Source: Streptomyces sp. SUK 48 (GTDB lineage Bacteria; Actinomycetota; Actinomycetes; Streptomycetales; Streptomycetaceae). Taken from it: DNA of 64,000 nucleotides. Below are positions 56,910 through 64,000 of the stretch, one piece after another. Where the stretch lies: positions 4,254,001 to 4,318,000 of the forward strand of contig NZ_CP045740.1 of NCBI RefSeq assembly GCF_009650765.1, written 5' to 3'. A program made the position numbers and the translations under genes. The notes under the pieces were generated by a model, which was not told the origin of the DNA, did not search any database, and worked only from the letters and a program-made list of their open reading frames with translations. Each line of letters starts with the position of its first letter. The stretch's first letter is position 1.

Positions 56910-57884
56910 TCAGCTGAGCGTGACCTGCCGGTTGGTCAGTCCGCCGCGGGCCCGCCGCTCCTCCGCGGTCAGCGGTTCCTCGACGGCGAGGGCGGCGGCC
57001 AGGCGCTCGGCGAACTCGGCGGCCGGCTTCTCCACATCCTCCGCGCGGACCTCGCTCGGCAGGTCCCAGACCGGCACGGTGAGCCCGTGAGCACGGAAGG
57101 ACCCCACGAGCCGGGTGCCCTCGCCGAGGCTGGAGCGGCCCTGTGCGTGCAGCCGCGCGAGAGCGTCCAGAAGCCGCTCCTCGGGATGGGGCATCACCCA
57201 GCGCAGGTGGTTCTTCTCCGGGGTCTCGCACCAGTACGCCGCGTCCACGCCGGACAGCCGCACCGTCGGGATCGCCGCCGCGTTGGCCCGCTCCAGGGAG
57301 GCGGCGACCTCCGGGGTGGCGTTCTCCGCGTCCGGCACCCAGAACTCGAAGCCGCTGTGCACCACCGGCTCGAACGCGCTCTCGGCGGCCAGCAGTTCCT
57401 GGAGCCGGGGCCCGTCGGCGGGGGCGCGGCGGCCCTGTACCGGGGTGCCCGGCTCCGCCTCCAGCGCGCGCTGGAGGGTGTCGGCGAGGTCGCGGCTGAT
57501 GTCGCCGGACGACGTGTCGTTCTGCAAGCCGATCAGGACCGAGCCGTCGTCGCGGCGCAGCGCGGGCCAGGCCATCGGCAGCACGGTGGCGAGCGTGACG
57601 GAGGGGACGCCCTCGGGCAGGCCGTCCTTGAGGGTCAGCTCCACCGTGGCGGCCGGGACCAGCTCGCGCAGCGCGACCCAGTCGCACTCGCCGGGCAGCC
57701 CCTCGAAGGGGCGGTGGACCAGCTCGGTCACCGCGTGCGCGGCGTCCCGGCCGTGGCACGCCTTGTAGCGCCGGCCGCTGCCGCAGGGGCAGGGCTCACG
57801 GCCGCCGACCACCGGAACGGCACCATCTGCCCCGCCCGCCGCCTGCGGGCGCTCGGCCTTCGTCTGGGGTCGCTTCTTGGCCAT
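56910..57884 (-). CDS. SEC-C motif protein (DUF5926-like)
   Basis: 324 residues from ATG 57884. A short basic N terminus is followed by the zinc-binding SEC-C motif CPCGSGRRYKACHG at about residues 30-45, then a large domain of unknown fold (FEGLPGECDWVALRELVPAATVELTL, YWCETPEKNHLRWVMPHPEERLLDAL). SEC-C modules occur in SecA and in many stand-alone proteins. Function unknown. Confidence 0.85.
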   Translation of the reverse strand: MAKKRPQTKAERPQAAGGADGAVPVVGGREPCPCGSGRRYKACHGRDAAHAVTELVHRPFEGLPGECDWVALRELVPAATVELTLKDGLPEGVPSVTLATVLPMAWPALRRDDGSVLIGLQNDTSSGDISRDLADTLQRALEAEPGTPVQGRRAPADGPRLQELLAAESAFEPVVHSGFEFWVPDAENATPEVAASLERANAAAIPTVRLSGVDAAYWCETPEKNHLRWVMPHPEERLLDALARLHAQGRSSLGEGTRLVGSFRAHGLTVPVWDLPSEVRAEDVEKPAAEFAERLAAALAVEEPLTAEERRARGGLTNRQVTLS

Positions 57885-57958
57885 CGTGGATGTCTCCCGG
57901 TTACGGCGCTTCTCGTACGGCGGGAGCCTAGCCGTTCGCGCCATCGCCGACGGGAACC

Positions 57959-57967
57959 TGTGGACAA
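57959..57967 (-). promoter_or_regulatory. Single DnaA box
   Basis: TGTGGACAA, the reverse of TTGTCCACA, upstream of the SEC-C gene. One isolated box of this length can occur by chance. Confidence 0.4.
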
Positions 57968-58110
57968 CGGGCTTGCGGGGGGCGGCCATCGGCGCGCCCC
58001 GCGACGGGAGACGGCCCCCTCACCACCCCCGTGCGCGGACCCGCCCCGCCCCGGCTCCCAGGCCGGGCCAGGTCCCCTCGGCTCTCGGGCCGGGCCAGGC
58101 CGCCCGGCTC

Positions 58111-58767
58111 TCAGGCCAGGTCCTCGAACGCCTCGGCGAGGTCGAGGCCGGACAGATCCGGCGGTGCCGACGCGGTGAGCGTGGCGGTGACATGATCGCG
58201 ACGGCAGTGGGCATCCGGGTCGTGCACGTCCCCGTGGACCACCACCCAGACCGTCACCTCGCCGCGCACGTCGTCCCGCACGCCCCAGTCGTCGGCGAGC
58301 GCGGTGATGATGGCCAGTCCCCGGCCGCCGTGCGCGGTCACCGAGGGGGTGGCCGGTGCGGGGCGGGTCGGGCCGCCGCCGTCCGTGACCTCCACGATGA
58401 GCCGGCCGCCGGTGTCCACCCGCCACGCGGCCCGCACGTCACCGCCGTCGAGTCCGTCGCCGCTCCCGGCCCTGGGATCGCCCAGCGGCCGGCCGTGTTT
58501 GCACGCATTGCTCAGCAGTTCGGAAAGGATCAGTACGGCATCGTCGACCACCGATTCCGCCACGCCGCCGCCGCGCAGCTGCGTGCGCATCCGACGCCTC
58601 GCGTCCCCCACGCCCGCAGGGCCATGGGGTACGGCCATGCACGACGACGTGGGCACCTCCTGTGCCACCACCAACGCCACCCCCGAGACCTCCTTCGCCC
58701 CACGCCACGGTGTGGATGCCCCAGTGATCTGTGCCGGAAACCGGCCAATCCCCTTCCGGTGACGCAT
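58111..58767 (-). CDS. RsbW-like ATP-binding regulator (second)
   Basis: About 218 residues. GHKL fold: ILSELLSNACKHGRPLGD (N-box), IVEVTDGGGPT (G1), HGGRGLAIITALADDWG (G2). The start is uncertain (ATG 58767 or GTG 58782). Typical of the large streptomycete family of anti-sigma-factor-like kinases. A C-terminal tail of about 45 residues (PDAHCRRDHVTATLTASAPP) is extra. Confidence 0.85.
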   Translation of the reverse strand: MRHRKGIGRFPAQITGASTPWRGAKEVSGVALVVAQEVPTSSCMAVPHGPAGVGDARRRMRTQLRGGGVAESVVDDAVLILSELLSNACKHGRPLGDPRAGSGDGLDGGDVRAAWRVDTGGRLIVEVTDGGGPTRPAPATPSVTAHGGRGLAIITALADDWGVRDDVRGEVTVWVVVHGDVHDPDAHCRRDHVTATLTASAPPDLSGLDLAEAFEDLA

Positions 58768-58866
58768 TCGTCGGGCGCGCACACGCGCCGAACGCGCCGG
58801 AGCACTCCCTGTGACTGCCCCGGCGGCCCGCGGCGGGGCCGTCGACGCGAGGTTCCGTGAGGAAGA

Positions 58867-59697
58867 TCAGCGGCCGAGCTGGTCCAGCACCGCGCGCGGG
58901 CGGTTGGTGATGATGGCGTCGACGCCGAGCCCGAGGCAGAGATCGACGTCCTCGGGTTCGTTCACGGTCCATACGTGCACCTGGTGCCCGGCCCGCTTCA
59001 GCCGCTCCACGTATCCGGGGTGGTTGCGCAGGATGCGCACCGAGGGGCCCGCGATGCCCACGCCCGCCGGCAGCCGCCCGTCGCGCAGCCGGGGCGAGAG
59101 CCACTGCACCAGGTAGACCGTCGGCAGGGCCGGCGCGGCCGCGTGCACCCGGTGCAGCGAGCGTGCCGAGAAGCTCATGATCCGTACCGGCGACTCGGCG
59201 GCCGCGGCGGGCGCGGCCAGGCCGAACCGGTCCAGCAGACCCAGCAGCTTCTCCTCGACCTGGCCCGCCCAGCGGGTGGGGTGCTTGGTCTCGATGGCCA
59301 GCTCGATGCGCCGCCCGGAGTCCGCGACCAGTTCCAGCAGCCGCTCCAGGGTGAGGACGGAGGTCTCCCCGCGGTCCTCGGGGCGGTGCTCCCAGTCGGG
59401 CTCCTCGACCCGGCCGCGATACGGCTCCCCGGTCTTCCAGGAGCCGAAGTCCAGGGCGGCGAGGTCGGCCAGTTCCAGCGCCGAGACGGCGCCGCGGCCG
59501 TTGGAGGTGCGGTTCACCCGCCGGTCGTGGACGCAGACCAGGTGCCCGTCGGCGGTCAGCCGGACATCGCACTCGAGGGCGTCCGCACCGTCCTCGATCG
59601 CCTTGCGGTAGGCGGCCAGGGTGTGTTCCGGCGCGTCTTCGGAGGCCCCCCGGTGGGCGACGACCTGGACGGAGAGCTGTGGTGCGTGGGTGGTCAC
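58867..59697 (-). CDS. Glycerophosphodiester phosphodiesterase
   Basis: 276 residues. TIM-barrel GDPD with VVAHRGASEDAPEHTLAAY (HR), DALECDVRLTADGHLVCVHDRRVNRT (E-x-D, His) and the C-terminal QVHVWTVNEPEDVDLCLGLGVDAIITNRP. Hydrolyses glycerophosphodiesters to glycerol-3-phosphate and alcohol; no signal peptide, so cytoplasmic. Confidence 0.95.
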   Translation of the reverse strand: MTTHAPQLSVQVVAHRGASEDAPEHTLAAYRKAIEDGADALECDVRLTADGHLVCVHDRRVNRTSNGRGAVSALELADLAALDFGSWKTGEPYRGRVEEPDWEHRPEDRGETSVLTLERLLELVADSGRRIELAIETKHPTRWAGQVEEKLLGLLDRFGLAAPAAAAESPVRIMSFSARSLHRVHAAAPALPTVYLVQWLSPRLRDGRLPAGVGIAGPSVRILRNHPGYVERLKRAGHQVHVWTVNEPEDVDLCLGLGVDAIITNRPRAVLDQLGR

Positions 59698-60020
59698 CGC
59701 GTCATGGTGTCACCCCCGCGGGGTAGGCGGGACGGCGCTCGTGCGTCCGGGCGGCGAACGGTGGCACACGACGTCCGGGTTTATGTAGCTTTTCCTATGA
59801 ATGCCCTATGTAAGGGCTGGCCGTGGACCCACAGCCACGGCTTATGGTGCTCTGACGGCCCGTGGGAAAAGCTGACTGCAGACAGACTGGAACAGTGAAC
59901 GCAGGACCATGCGCAGCCGCATCGTGACAGGCCACGACCCGCGCGCACGCGCCGCCGAGCGTGCACGAACGTGACCGAGCGCGACCGAGGACAAACAGCC
60001 GTGGATCGAGGAGTAGAGCT
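59698..60020. other. 323-bp divergent promoter region (gdpD / htrA)
   Basis: Contains a GCCGTGG/CCACGGC hairpin (59820-59841). A 33-codon open frame at 59797-59898 is rich in Trp but has rare TTA and CTA codons and no ribosome site, so I do not call it. Confidence 0.45.
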
Positions 60021-61561
60021 GTGAGCACCGAGAACGAGGGCAACGCGGTACCCCCGGCCCCGTCCGCACCTCCTGTGCCGGTGGCCTCTCCCGACGCGTC
60101 CCCGCAGGCTCCCACCGCGCCGGAGGGGCCGAGGGGCCGGCGGGCCCGGGGCACCGAGCCGACCAGCAGCCGGGGCAGGCCGCCCCGGCCCCCCAGCCGC
60201 ACCAGGCACCTCACCCGGGCCAGGGCTACCCCGCGGCTCCGGGGCCGGGCGGCACCGAGCCGACCGCTCCGCTGCCGCCGTTCCCCGGGACCGCCCCGCA
60301 GCCCCCCGCCGCCGGCCCCGAGGGCGCCTGGCCGCCCCCGCCGCCCGGCACGCCGGCCTACGCCGAGGGCGCGGGCGGCGCCGGTGGCGGTGCCGCCTGG
60401 GGAGCGTCGTACCAGCAGCCCGCGCCCAAGCCGAAGGGGCGCGGTGGCCTGCTCGCCGCGGTCCTGGTGGCCGCGCTGGTCGCGGGCGGCCTGGGCGGCG
60501 GCCTCGGCTACACCCTGGCCAGGAACAACGACAACGGCGGCTCCACCACCGTCTCCGCGTCCGACAACGGCGCGGCGCAGGTCAAGCGCGCCCCCGGCAC
60601 CATCGCCAACGTGGCCGCCAAGGCACTGCCCAGCACCGTCACCATCGAGGCCGAGGGCTCCAACGGCGACGGCGGCACCGGCACCGGCTTCGTCTTCGAC
60701 AAGCAGGGCCACATCATCACCAACAACCACGTGGTGGCGGACGCCCTCGACGGCGGCAAGCTGACCGCGACGTTCCCCGACGGCCGGAAGTACGACGCCG
60801 AGGTCGTCGGCCACGCGCAGGGCTACGACGTGGCGGTCGTCAAGCTCAAGAACCCGCCCTCCGACCTCAACCCGCTGGCGCTCGGCGACTCCGACAAGGT
60901 GGCCGTCGGCGACGAGACGATCGCCATCGGCGCCCCCTTCGGCCTGTCGAACACGGTGACGACCGGCATCATCAGCGCCAAGAACCGCCCGGTGGCCTCC
61001 AGCGACGGCAGCGCCACGAGCAAGGCGTCGTACATGAGCGCGCTCCAGACCGACGCGTCCATCAACCCGGGCAACTCCGGCGGCCCGCTGCTGGACGCCT
61101 CGGGCGCGGTGATCGGCATCAACTCGGCGATCCAGTCCTCGGGCAGCGGCGGCGGCCTGGGCTCCGGCGGCGGGCAGTCCGGTTCGATCGGCCTCGGCTT
61201 CGCCATCCCGATCAACCAGGCCAAGTACGTCGCCCAGCAGCTGATCAAGACCGGCAAGCCGGTGTACGCCAAGATCGGCGCGTCCGTCTCGCTGGAGGAC
61301 TCCACGGACGGCGCGAAGATCACCGACCAGGGCGCGGACGGCGCCGCGGCGGTCGAGGCGAACGGTCCGGCGGCCCAGGCGGGACTCAAGCCCGGCGATG
61401 TGATCACCAAGCTCGACGACTCGGTGATCGACAGCGGTCCCACCCTGATCGGCGAGATCTGGACCCACAAGCCCGGCGACAAGGTGACGATCACCTACAA
61501 GCGCGGCGGCCAGGAGCACACGGCCCAGCTGACCCTCGGTGCCCGCGCCGGCGACAGCTGA
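60021..61561 (+). CDS. Membrane-anchored HtrA/DegP-type serine protease with PDZ (apparent frameshift near 60130)
   Basis: GTG 60021 has GAGGAG 7 nt upstream and begins VSTENEGNAVPPAPSAPPVP, as in streptomycete homologues. The body (Pro-rich region, TM RGGLLAAVLVAALVAGG, protease, PDZ) lies in the frame shifted by -1, open back to 60017 but without a start before 60467. One missing base in the G runs at about 60123-60150 would join them into about 514 residues. Protease triad: NNHVVADAL, YDVAVVKL, GNSGGPLL; PDZ: GPAAQAGLKPGDVITKLDD. Extracytoplasmic quality control. Confidence 0.87.
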
Positions 61562-61657
61562 CCTCCCCCTCCCACCGGGGCCGTTGTCCCCAACGCCCCC
61601 GCGACCGCCCCCGGGCCGGTACGCTGTACCCCGCTCCGCCCCAGGTGGGCGGCGCGG

Positions 61658-61744
61658 GGAGGCGTGCCCGAGCGGCCTAAGGGAACGGTCTTGAAAACCG
61701 TCGTGGCAGCGATGTCACCGTGGGTTCAAATCCCACCGCCTCCG
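61658..61744 (+). tRNA. tRNA-Ser (anticodon UGA)
   Basis: 87 nt. Acceptor GGAGGCG/CGCCTCC with G discriminator, D-arm GCCCGAGCGGCCTAAGGG, anticodon stem ACGGT/ACCGT around CTTGAAA (anticodon TGA at 61692-61694), long variable arm (GTGGCAGCGATGTCAC), and T-loop GGTTCAAATCC. The long variable arm is characteristic of serine tRNA. CCA is not encoded. Reads UCA codons and other UCN. Confidence 0.98.
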
Positions 61745-61902
61745 CGCAGGCCATGCGTCACCAGGGGTGTCCCGGAAGGGGCACCCCTTCCGCGTGCCCG
61801 AGCGGTTCGGTTTCCGTGTGCCGGGGTGGCTCGGCCGCGTGTTGATCATGCCCATTACACTGCCCGCCGCTGACAGAGCAGGTGGATGCAGGGGTGGGAA
61901 CA

Positions 61903-62667
61903 GTGGATCTTCTCAGAGCCGGTCGGGCTCGGCGAGTGGCGTGCGCGGCGGCCTTCGTGCTGTCCGCGGGAGCGCTCGCGGCATGCGGCAGCGGCGGCGC
62001 CGGTACGGCCCGGTCGCCCGAGCCGTCCGTGTCCGCCTCGCCCTCGGCGCCGGCCGCGCGGGCGAAGCCCCTGACGGAGGGCCGGCTCAAGGCCGCCGCG
62101 ATCACCGCGGCGGCCGTTCCCGGTCTGCGGGCCGACCCGTCGGACGACGGCTCCGGAGTCGAGACGCAGCGGATGACGGCGACCTCCGGAGGGCCGGCCT
62201 GCACGGAATTCCTGAACGCCATGAGCGCCTACGCCGGCACGTACGGTTCCTCGGCCGCGGTGGCGCGTGGCTTCACCGCCCAGGGGCCCCGCGGTCCGGT
62301 GAGCATCCTCGTCTCCCTGGTCGGCCACACCTCGGCCGCCGGGGCGCAGCGGGTGATCGACGACACCCGCAAGTCCGCGAAGGGATGCGCGCATCTCGCC
62401 TACGACGACGGCGGGACGACGCGCATGAATCTGGCGCCCCTGTCGCTGCCGGTCATGGGGGACGACTCCACCGTCACCCGCGCCGGTGTGACCACCGGCA
62501 AGCGAGGGTTCTGCATGATCACGGGGCTGGTGCGGGTGGGCACCGTCTCGCTGAACATCATGGTGTCCGGCGATCGCTACTACTACGGAGAGCTCCAGGA
62601 GGTGGCGAAGGCTTCGGTGAGCAAGCTCGAGAAGGCCGACCCGCAGGTCGCGTCCACCGCTTCCTGA
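61903..62667 (+). CDS. Predicted lipoprotein, unknown function
   Basis: About 254 residues from GTG 61903 (GTGs at 61882 and 61894 are alternatives). Type II signal with AGALAACGSGG, then a Ser/Ala/Pro linker and a globular domain with Cys in PACTEFLNAM, KGCAHLAYDDG and GFCMITGL. The layout resembles DUF3558/sensor-type actinobacterial lipoproteins, but I cannot name a family. Confidence 0.75.
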   Translation: MDLLRAGRARRVACAAAFVLSAGALAACGSGGAGTARSPEPSVSASPSAPAARAKPLTEGRLKAAAITAAAVPGLRADPSDDGSGVETQRMTATSGGPACTEFLNAMSAYAGTYGSSAAVARGFTAQGPRGPVSILVSLVGHTSAAGAQRVIDDTRKSAKGCAHLAYDDGGTTRMNLAPLSLPVMGDDSTVTRAGVTTGKRGFCMITGLVRVGTVSLNIMVSGDRYYYGELQEVAKASVSKLEKADPQVASTAS

Positions 62668-62712
62668 TGTCGCCGGGGCCGCACACGTACGCGGCCCCAC
62701 GACAACGTGTGC

Positions 62713-63567
62713 TCACGGCCGGTGTCCCGTCATTCTCGCCGCCGAGGCGATCGTCGCGCGGGCCTCCTGTTCGGTCAGGCCGGTGTGGCGGGCGGCCTCG
62801 GTGAGGGGGTCGGCGAGGGCGGGGCCGAGGCCGTTCTCGTAGGCGCGGCAGGCGGCCCAGAAGAGGCGGGTGTTGCGCTGGCCCTCGTGCGCGGTCAGCA
62901 CGAAGTGGACGAGGCCGTGGCCGTGGCCCCCGGGAGCGCGGTGGGGGACGCGCGGGGGCGGCAGGAGCAGGCGCAGCAAGGCCGGCGGGCACGCGGCCGG
63001 GGGCAGGTGCGCGGTGCCCGGCAGGGTGCCGTAGACGCCGTGGTCGGTGCGGGAGCCGGGGCCCACCAGGTAGCCGCCGGCGCCGCGGATGTCGATGCCG
63101 GGGGCGAGCCGGCTCGCCGAGTTCGGCACGACGACGTCCGGGGGCCCGGTCAGCCACAGATGCCGGCCGCCGCTCGGGGTGAGCACGACCACCGTCTCCG
63201 GCACGGTGAACAGATGGCGCAGTCCCAGCTCCCGCAGCGCGGCCGGGGCGTCCGTGCCGGACTTGGTGTCCAGGTCGACGCCGATCAGGTGGAACGGGGG
63301 CAGCCCGCAGGCGATGCCGTAGCCGGTGGCCCAGGGCGCGGCGGCGAACATCTCGCGCACGCGCGCCGGGTCCGCCGAGGCGTCGTACACCCCGTGGCCG
63401 AAGCGCCCGCACGCACCGTGGCAGGCGGGGCCGGGATCGTCGTGATGGGGGGAGCGCAGCGCCGGGAGCTTGGTCCGGGACAGGGGGAGGACGGCCAGGC
63501 CGCGTTCGGCGGCGGACAGGGCATGGGCGAGGGCCAGCGTCGTGGCCCGCCGGTCGGGGGTGGCCAT
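62713..63567 (-). CDS. Bifunctional DNA primase/polymerase (AEP prim-pol), intact
   Basis: 284 residues. The archaeo-eukaryotic primase core is complete: catalytic Asp pair in LIGVDLDTKSG, SGGRHLWL, GIDIRGAGGYLVGPGS; Cys/His cluster DPGPACHGACGRFGHG near the N terminus. A short helical C-terminal region and no helicase domain. Such stand-alone prim-pols usually come from plasmids or phages, but no mobile genes adjoin it. A LexA-like box lies 10 bp upstream of the ATG. Confidence 0.9.
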   Translation of the reverse strand: MATPDRRATTLALAHALSAAERGLAVLPLSRTKLPALRSPHHDDPGPACHGACGRFGHGVYDASADPARVREMFAAAPWATGYGIACGLPPFHLIGVDLDTKSGTDAPAALRELGLRHLFTVPETVVVLTPSGGRHLWLTGPPDVVVPNSASRLAPGIDIRGAGGYLVGPGSRTDHGVYGTLPGTAHLPPAACPPALLRLLLPPPRVPHRAPGGHGHGLVHFVLTAHEGQRNTRLFWAACRAYENGLGPALADPLTEAARHTGLTEQEARATIASAARMTGHRP

Positions 63568-63577
63568 GCCTTCATGT

Positions 63578-63593
63578 TCGGACGTATGTTCGA
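63578..63593. promoter_or_regulatory. LexA-like SOS box upstream of prim-pol
   Basis: Plus strand TCGGACGTATGTTCGA against the actinobacterial SOS consensus TCGAAC-N4-GTTCGA: one mismatch, with the common GTAT centre. It ends 10 bp before the prim-pol start codon, where a repressor would block transcription. Confidence 0.65.
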
Positions 63594-63663
63594 AAAAAGA
63601 AAGAGGTTTATCGGCCGGTGATCACGCGTGCGTGCGAAGCGCGGCCCCCGGAGGGATTCGCCG

Positions 63664-63813
63664 GTGGCCGCTGGGCAGATCTGGCTGCGCGACACCCCCA
63701 CGGCGGTCGGGACGGCGGCCGGTTTCGAGAGGATCGGGATCACCATGGCAAGCACGCGCGGCGCCCGCGGTCACCGGCATCGCCTCCGGCCCGCCCCGGT
63801 GAGCCCCGGCTGA
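63664..63813 (+). CDS. Possible small protein (49 aa)
   Basis: GTG 63664 has GGAGGG 8 nt upstream; the product begins MAAGQIWLRDTPTAVG and is followed 37 bp later by a strong terminator. No family, basic C-terminus. Supported only by ribosome site and terminator. Confidence 0.3.
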   Translation: MAAGQIWLRDTPTAVGTAAGFERIGITMASTRGARGHRHRLRPAPVSPG

Positions 63814-63850
63814 CGGCCCGAGGGGGCGCGCTCCGGGGATGCGGGACAGC

Positions 63851-63880
63851 GGCGCGGCGGTGCTTCGGCACCGCCGCGCC
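63851..63880. terminator. Very strong UUCG terminator
   Basis: GGCGCGGCGGTGC-TTCG-GCACCGCCGCGCC, a perfect 13-bp stem with a UUCG tetraloop. Confidence 0.88.
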
Positions 63881-63935
63881 GACGCGTTCCCGGCGCACGT
63901 CCGAGGGATCGGTCTCCTTGACAGTCCCGTCGTAA

Positions 63936-63950
63936 CTGACGGACAGTCAG
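63936..63950. promoter_or_regulatory. TetR-like dyad in the promoter of the right-edge gene
   Basis: CTGAC-GGACA-GTCAG just after a consensus -35 TTGACA (63918-63923). It suggests repression of the gene starting at 63992. Confidence 0.5.
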
Positions 63951-63991
63951 AAATGAAGACGGAGGCCGAACATCGCATCGGGAGGCCGGAC

Positions 63992-64000
63992 ATGGCGGCA
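63992..64000 (+). CDS. Start of a gene running off the right edge
   Basis: ATGGCGGCA preceded by GGGAGG 5 nt upstream and a TTGACA promoter. Only three codons are visible, so no product can be named. Confidence 0.35.

Larger units (their letters stand above)
63568..63991. other. 424-bp region between prim-pol and right-edge gene
   Basis: Holds a LexA-like box (63578-63593), a possible 49-residue gene (63664-63813), a very strong terminator (63851-63880) and a promoter with a TetR-like dyad (63918-63950). Confidence 0.5.

Noticed and set aside
57959..57967. Isolated DnaA box as a regulatory site
   Set aside because: A single 9-mer without companions is weak evidence; kept only as a low-confidence feature.
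59797..59898. 33-codon Trp-rich open frame upstream of the HtrA gene, possible attenuator leader
   Set aside because: It has no ribosome site and uses rare CTA and TTA codons unlike neighbouring genes; no terminator/antiterminator pair is evident.
62713..63567. Prim-pol as a mark of an integrated plasmid or phage
   Set aside because: No integrase, attachment repeats, Rep or Tra genes flank it. The nearby tRNA-Ser shows no second copy of its 3' end within the window.

Overview
The window is a core chromosomal segment of a Streptomyces species or a very close relative. The base composition is very GC-rich with strong third-position GC. It carries the developmental pair ssgR/ssgA, a Rex operator in front of cydABDC, a thiC TPP riboswitch and a set of Streptomyces-type ParB sites (GTTTCACGTGAAAC). 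Gene order from dnaB through ptpA, ssgRA, thiC, hisC, cydABDC, serS, pheA and the DtpA/CopCD/ECuC/Sco copper cluster agrees with my recollection of the region to one side of oriC in S. coelicolor/S. lividans. I see no insertion sequence, prophage, CRISPR array or rRNA. One tRNA is present, tRNA-Ser(UGA).

Layout. 0-14 kb: the 3' end of dnaB, a TetR/FAD-monooxygenase divergon, a P-loop kinase, a serine hydrolase, a MarR/MFS divergon, two GNATs, a Nudix enzyme, a holin-like/ptpA/PLP-enzyme operon, then ssgR-ssgA. 14-23 kb: a YibE/F membrane protein with a His/Gly-rich tail, riboswitch-controlled thiC, a metallophosphoesterase, a LacI regulator and a HisC-type aminotransferase. 23-29 kb: the cytochrome bd operon (cydA, cydB, fused cydDC) behind a perfect Rex operator. 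29-38 kb: HAD phosphatase, F420 oxidoreductase, a frameshifted kptA, a hydrolase-SDR fusion, an M24 protein, and a four-gene ABC operon with two ATPases and two permeases. 38-42 kb: HAD phosphatase, serS, a dense DnaA-box cluster, pheA. 42-49 kb: copper/cytochrome oxidase maturation cluster. 49-60 kb: two RsbW-like ATPases, a degenerate SpoIIE-type phosphatase, TlpA-like and DUF3515 proteins, aminopeptidase P, a degenerate prim-pol, a SEC-C protein and a GDPD. 60-64 kb: an HtrA-type protease with an apparent frameshift, tRNA-Ser, a lipoprotein, and an intact prim-pol with a LexA-like box just upstream.

The most striking layer lies on top of the genes. Eight parS sites (six perfect, two with one mismatch) between 5.1 and 43.5 kb are woven into other signals: the tip of a terminator palindrome, the body of the TPP riboswitch, the GTG start codon of cydDC and the coding sequence of dtpA. 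Two DnaA-box clusters (31.9 kb and 41.1-41.4 kb) lie in the same stretch. The segment therefore seems to act as a partition/replication-control platform as well as a set of housekeeping genes. Two single-base frameshifts (kptA, htrA) fall in G/C homopolymers and may be real or sequencing artefacts.
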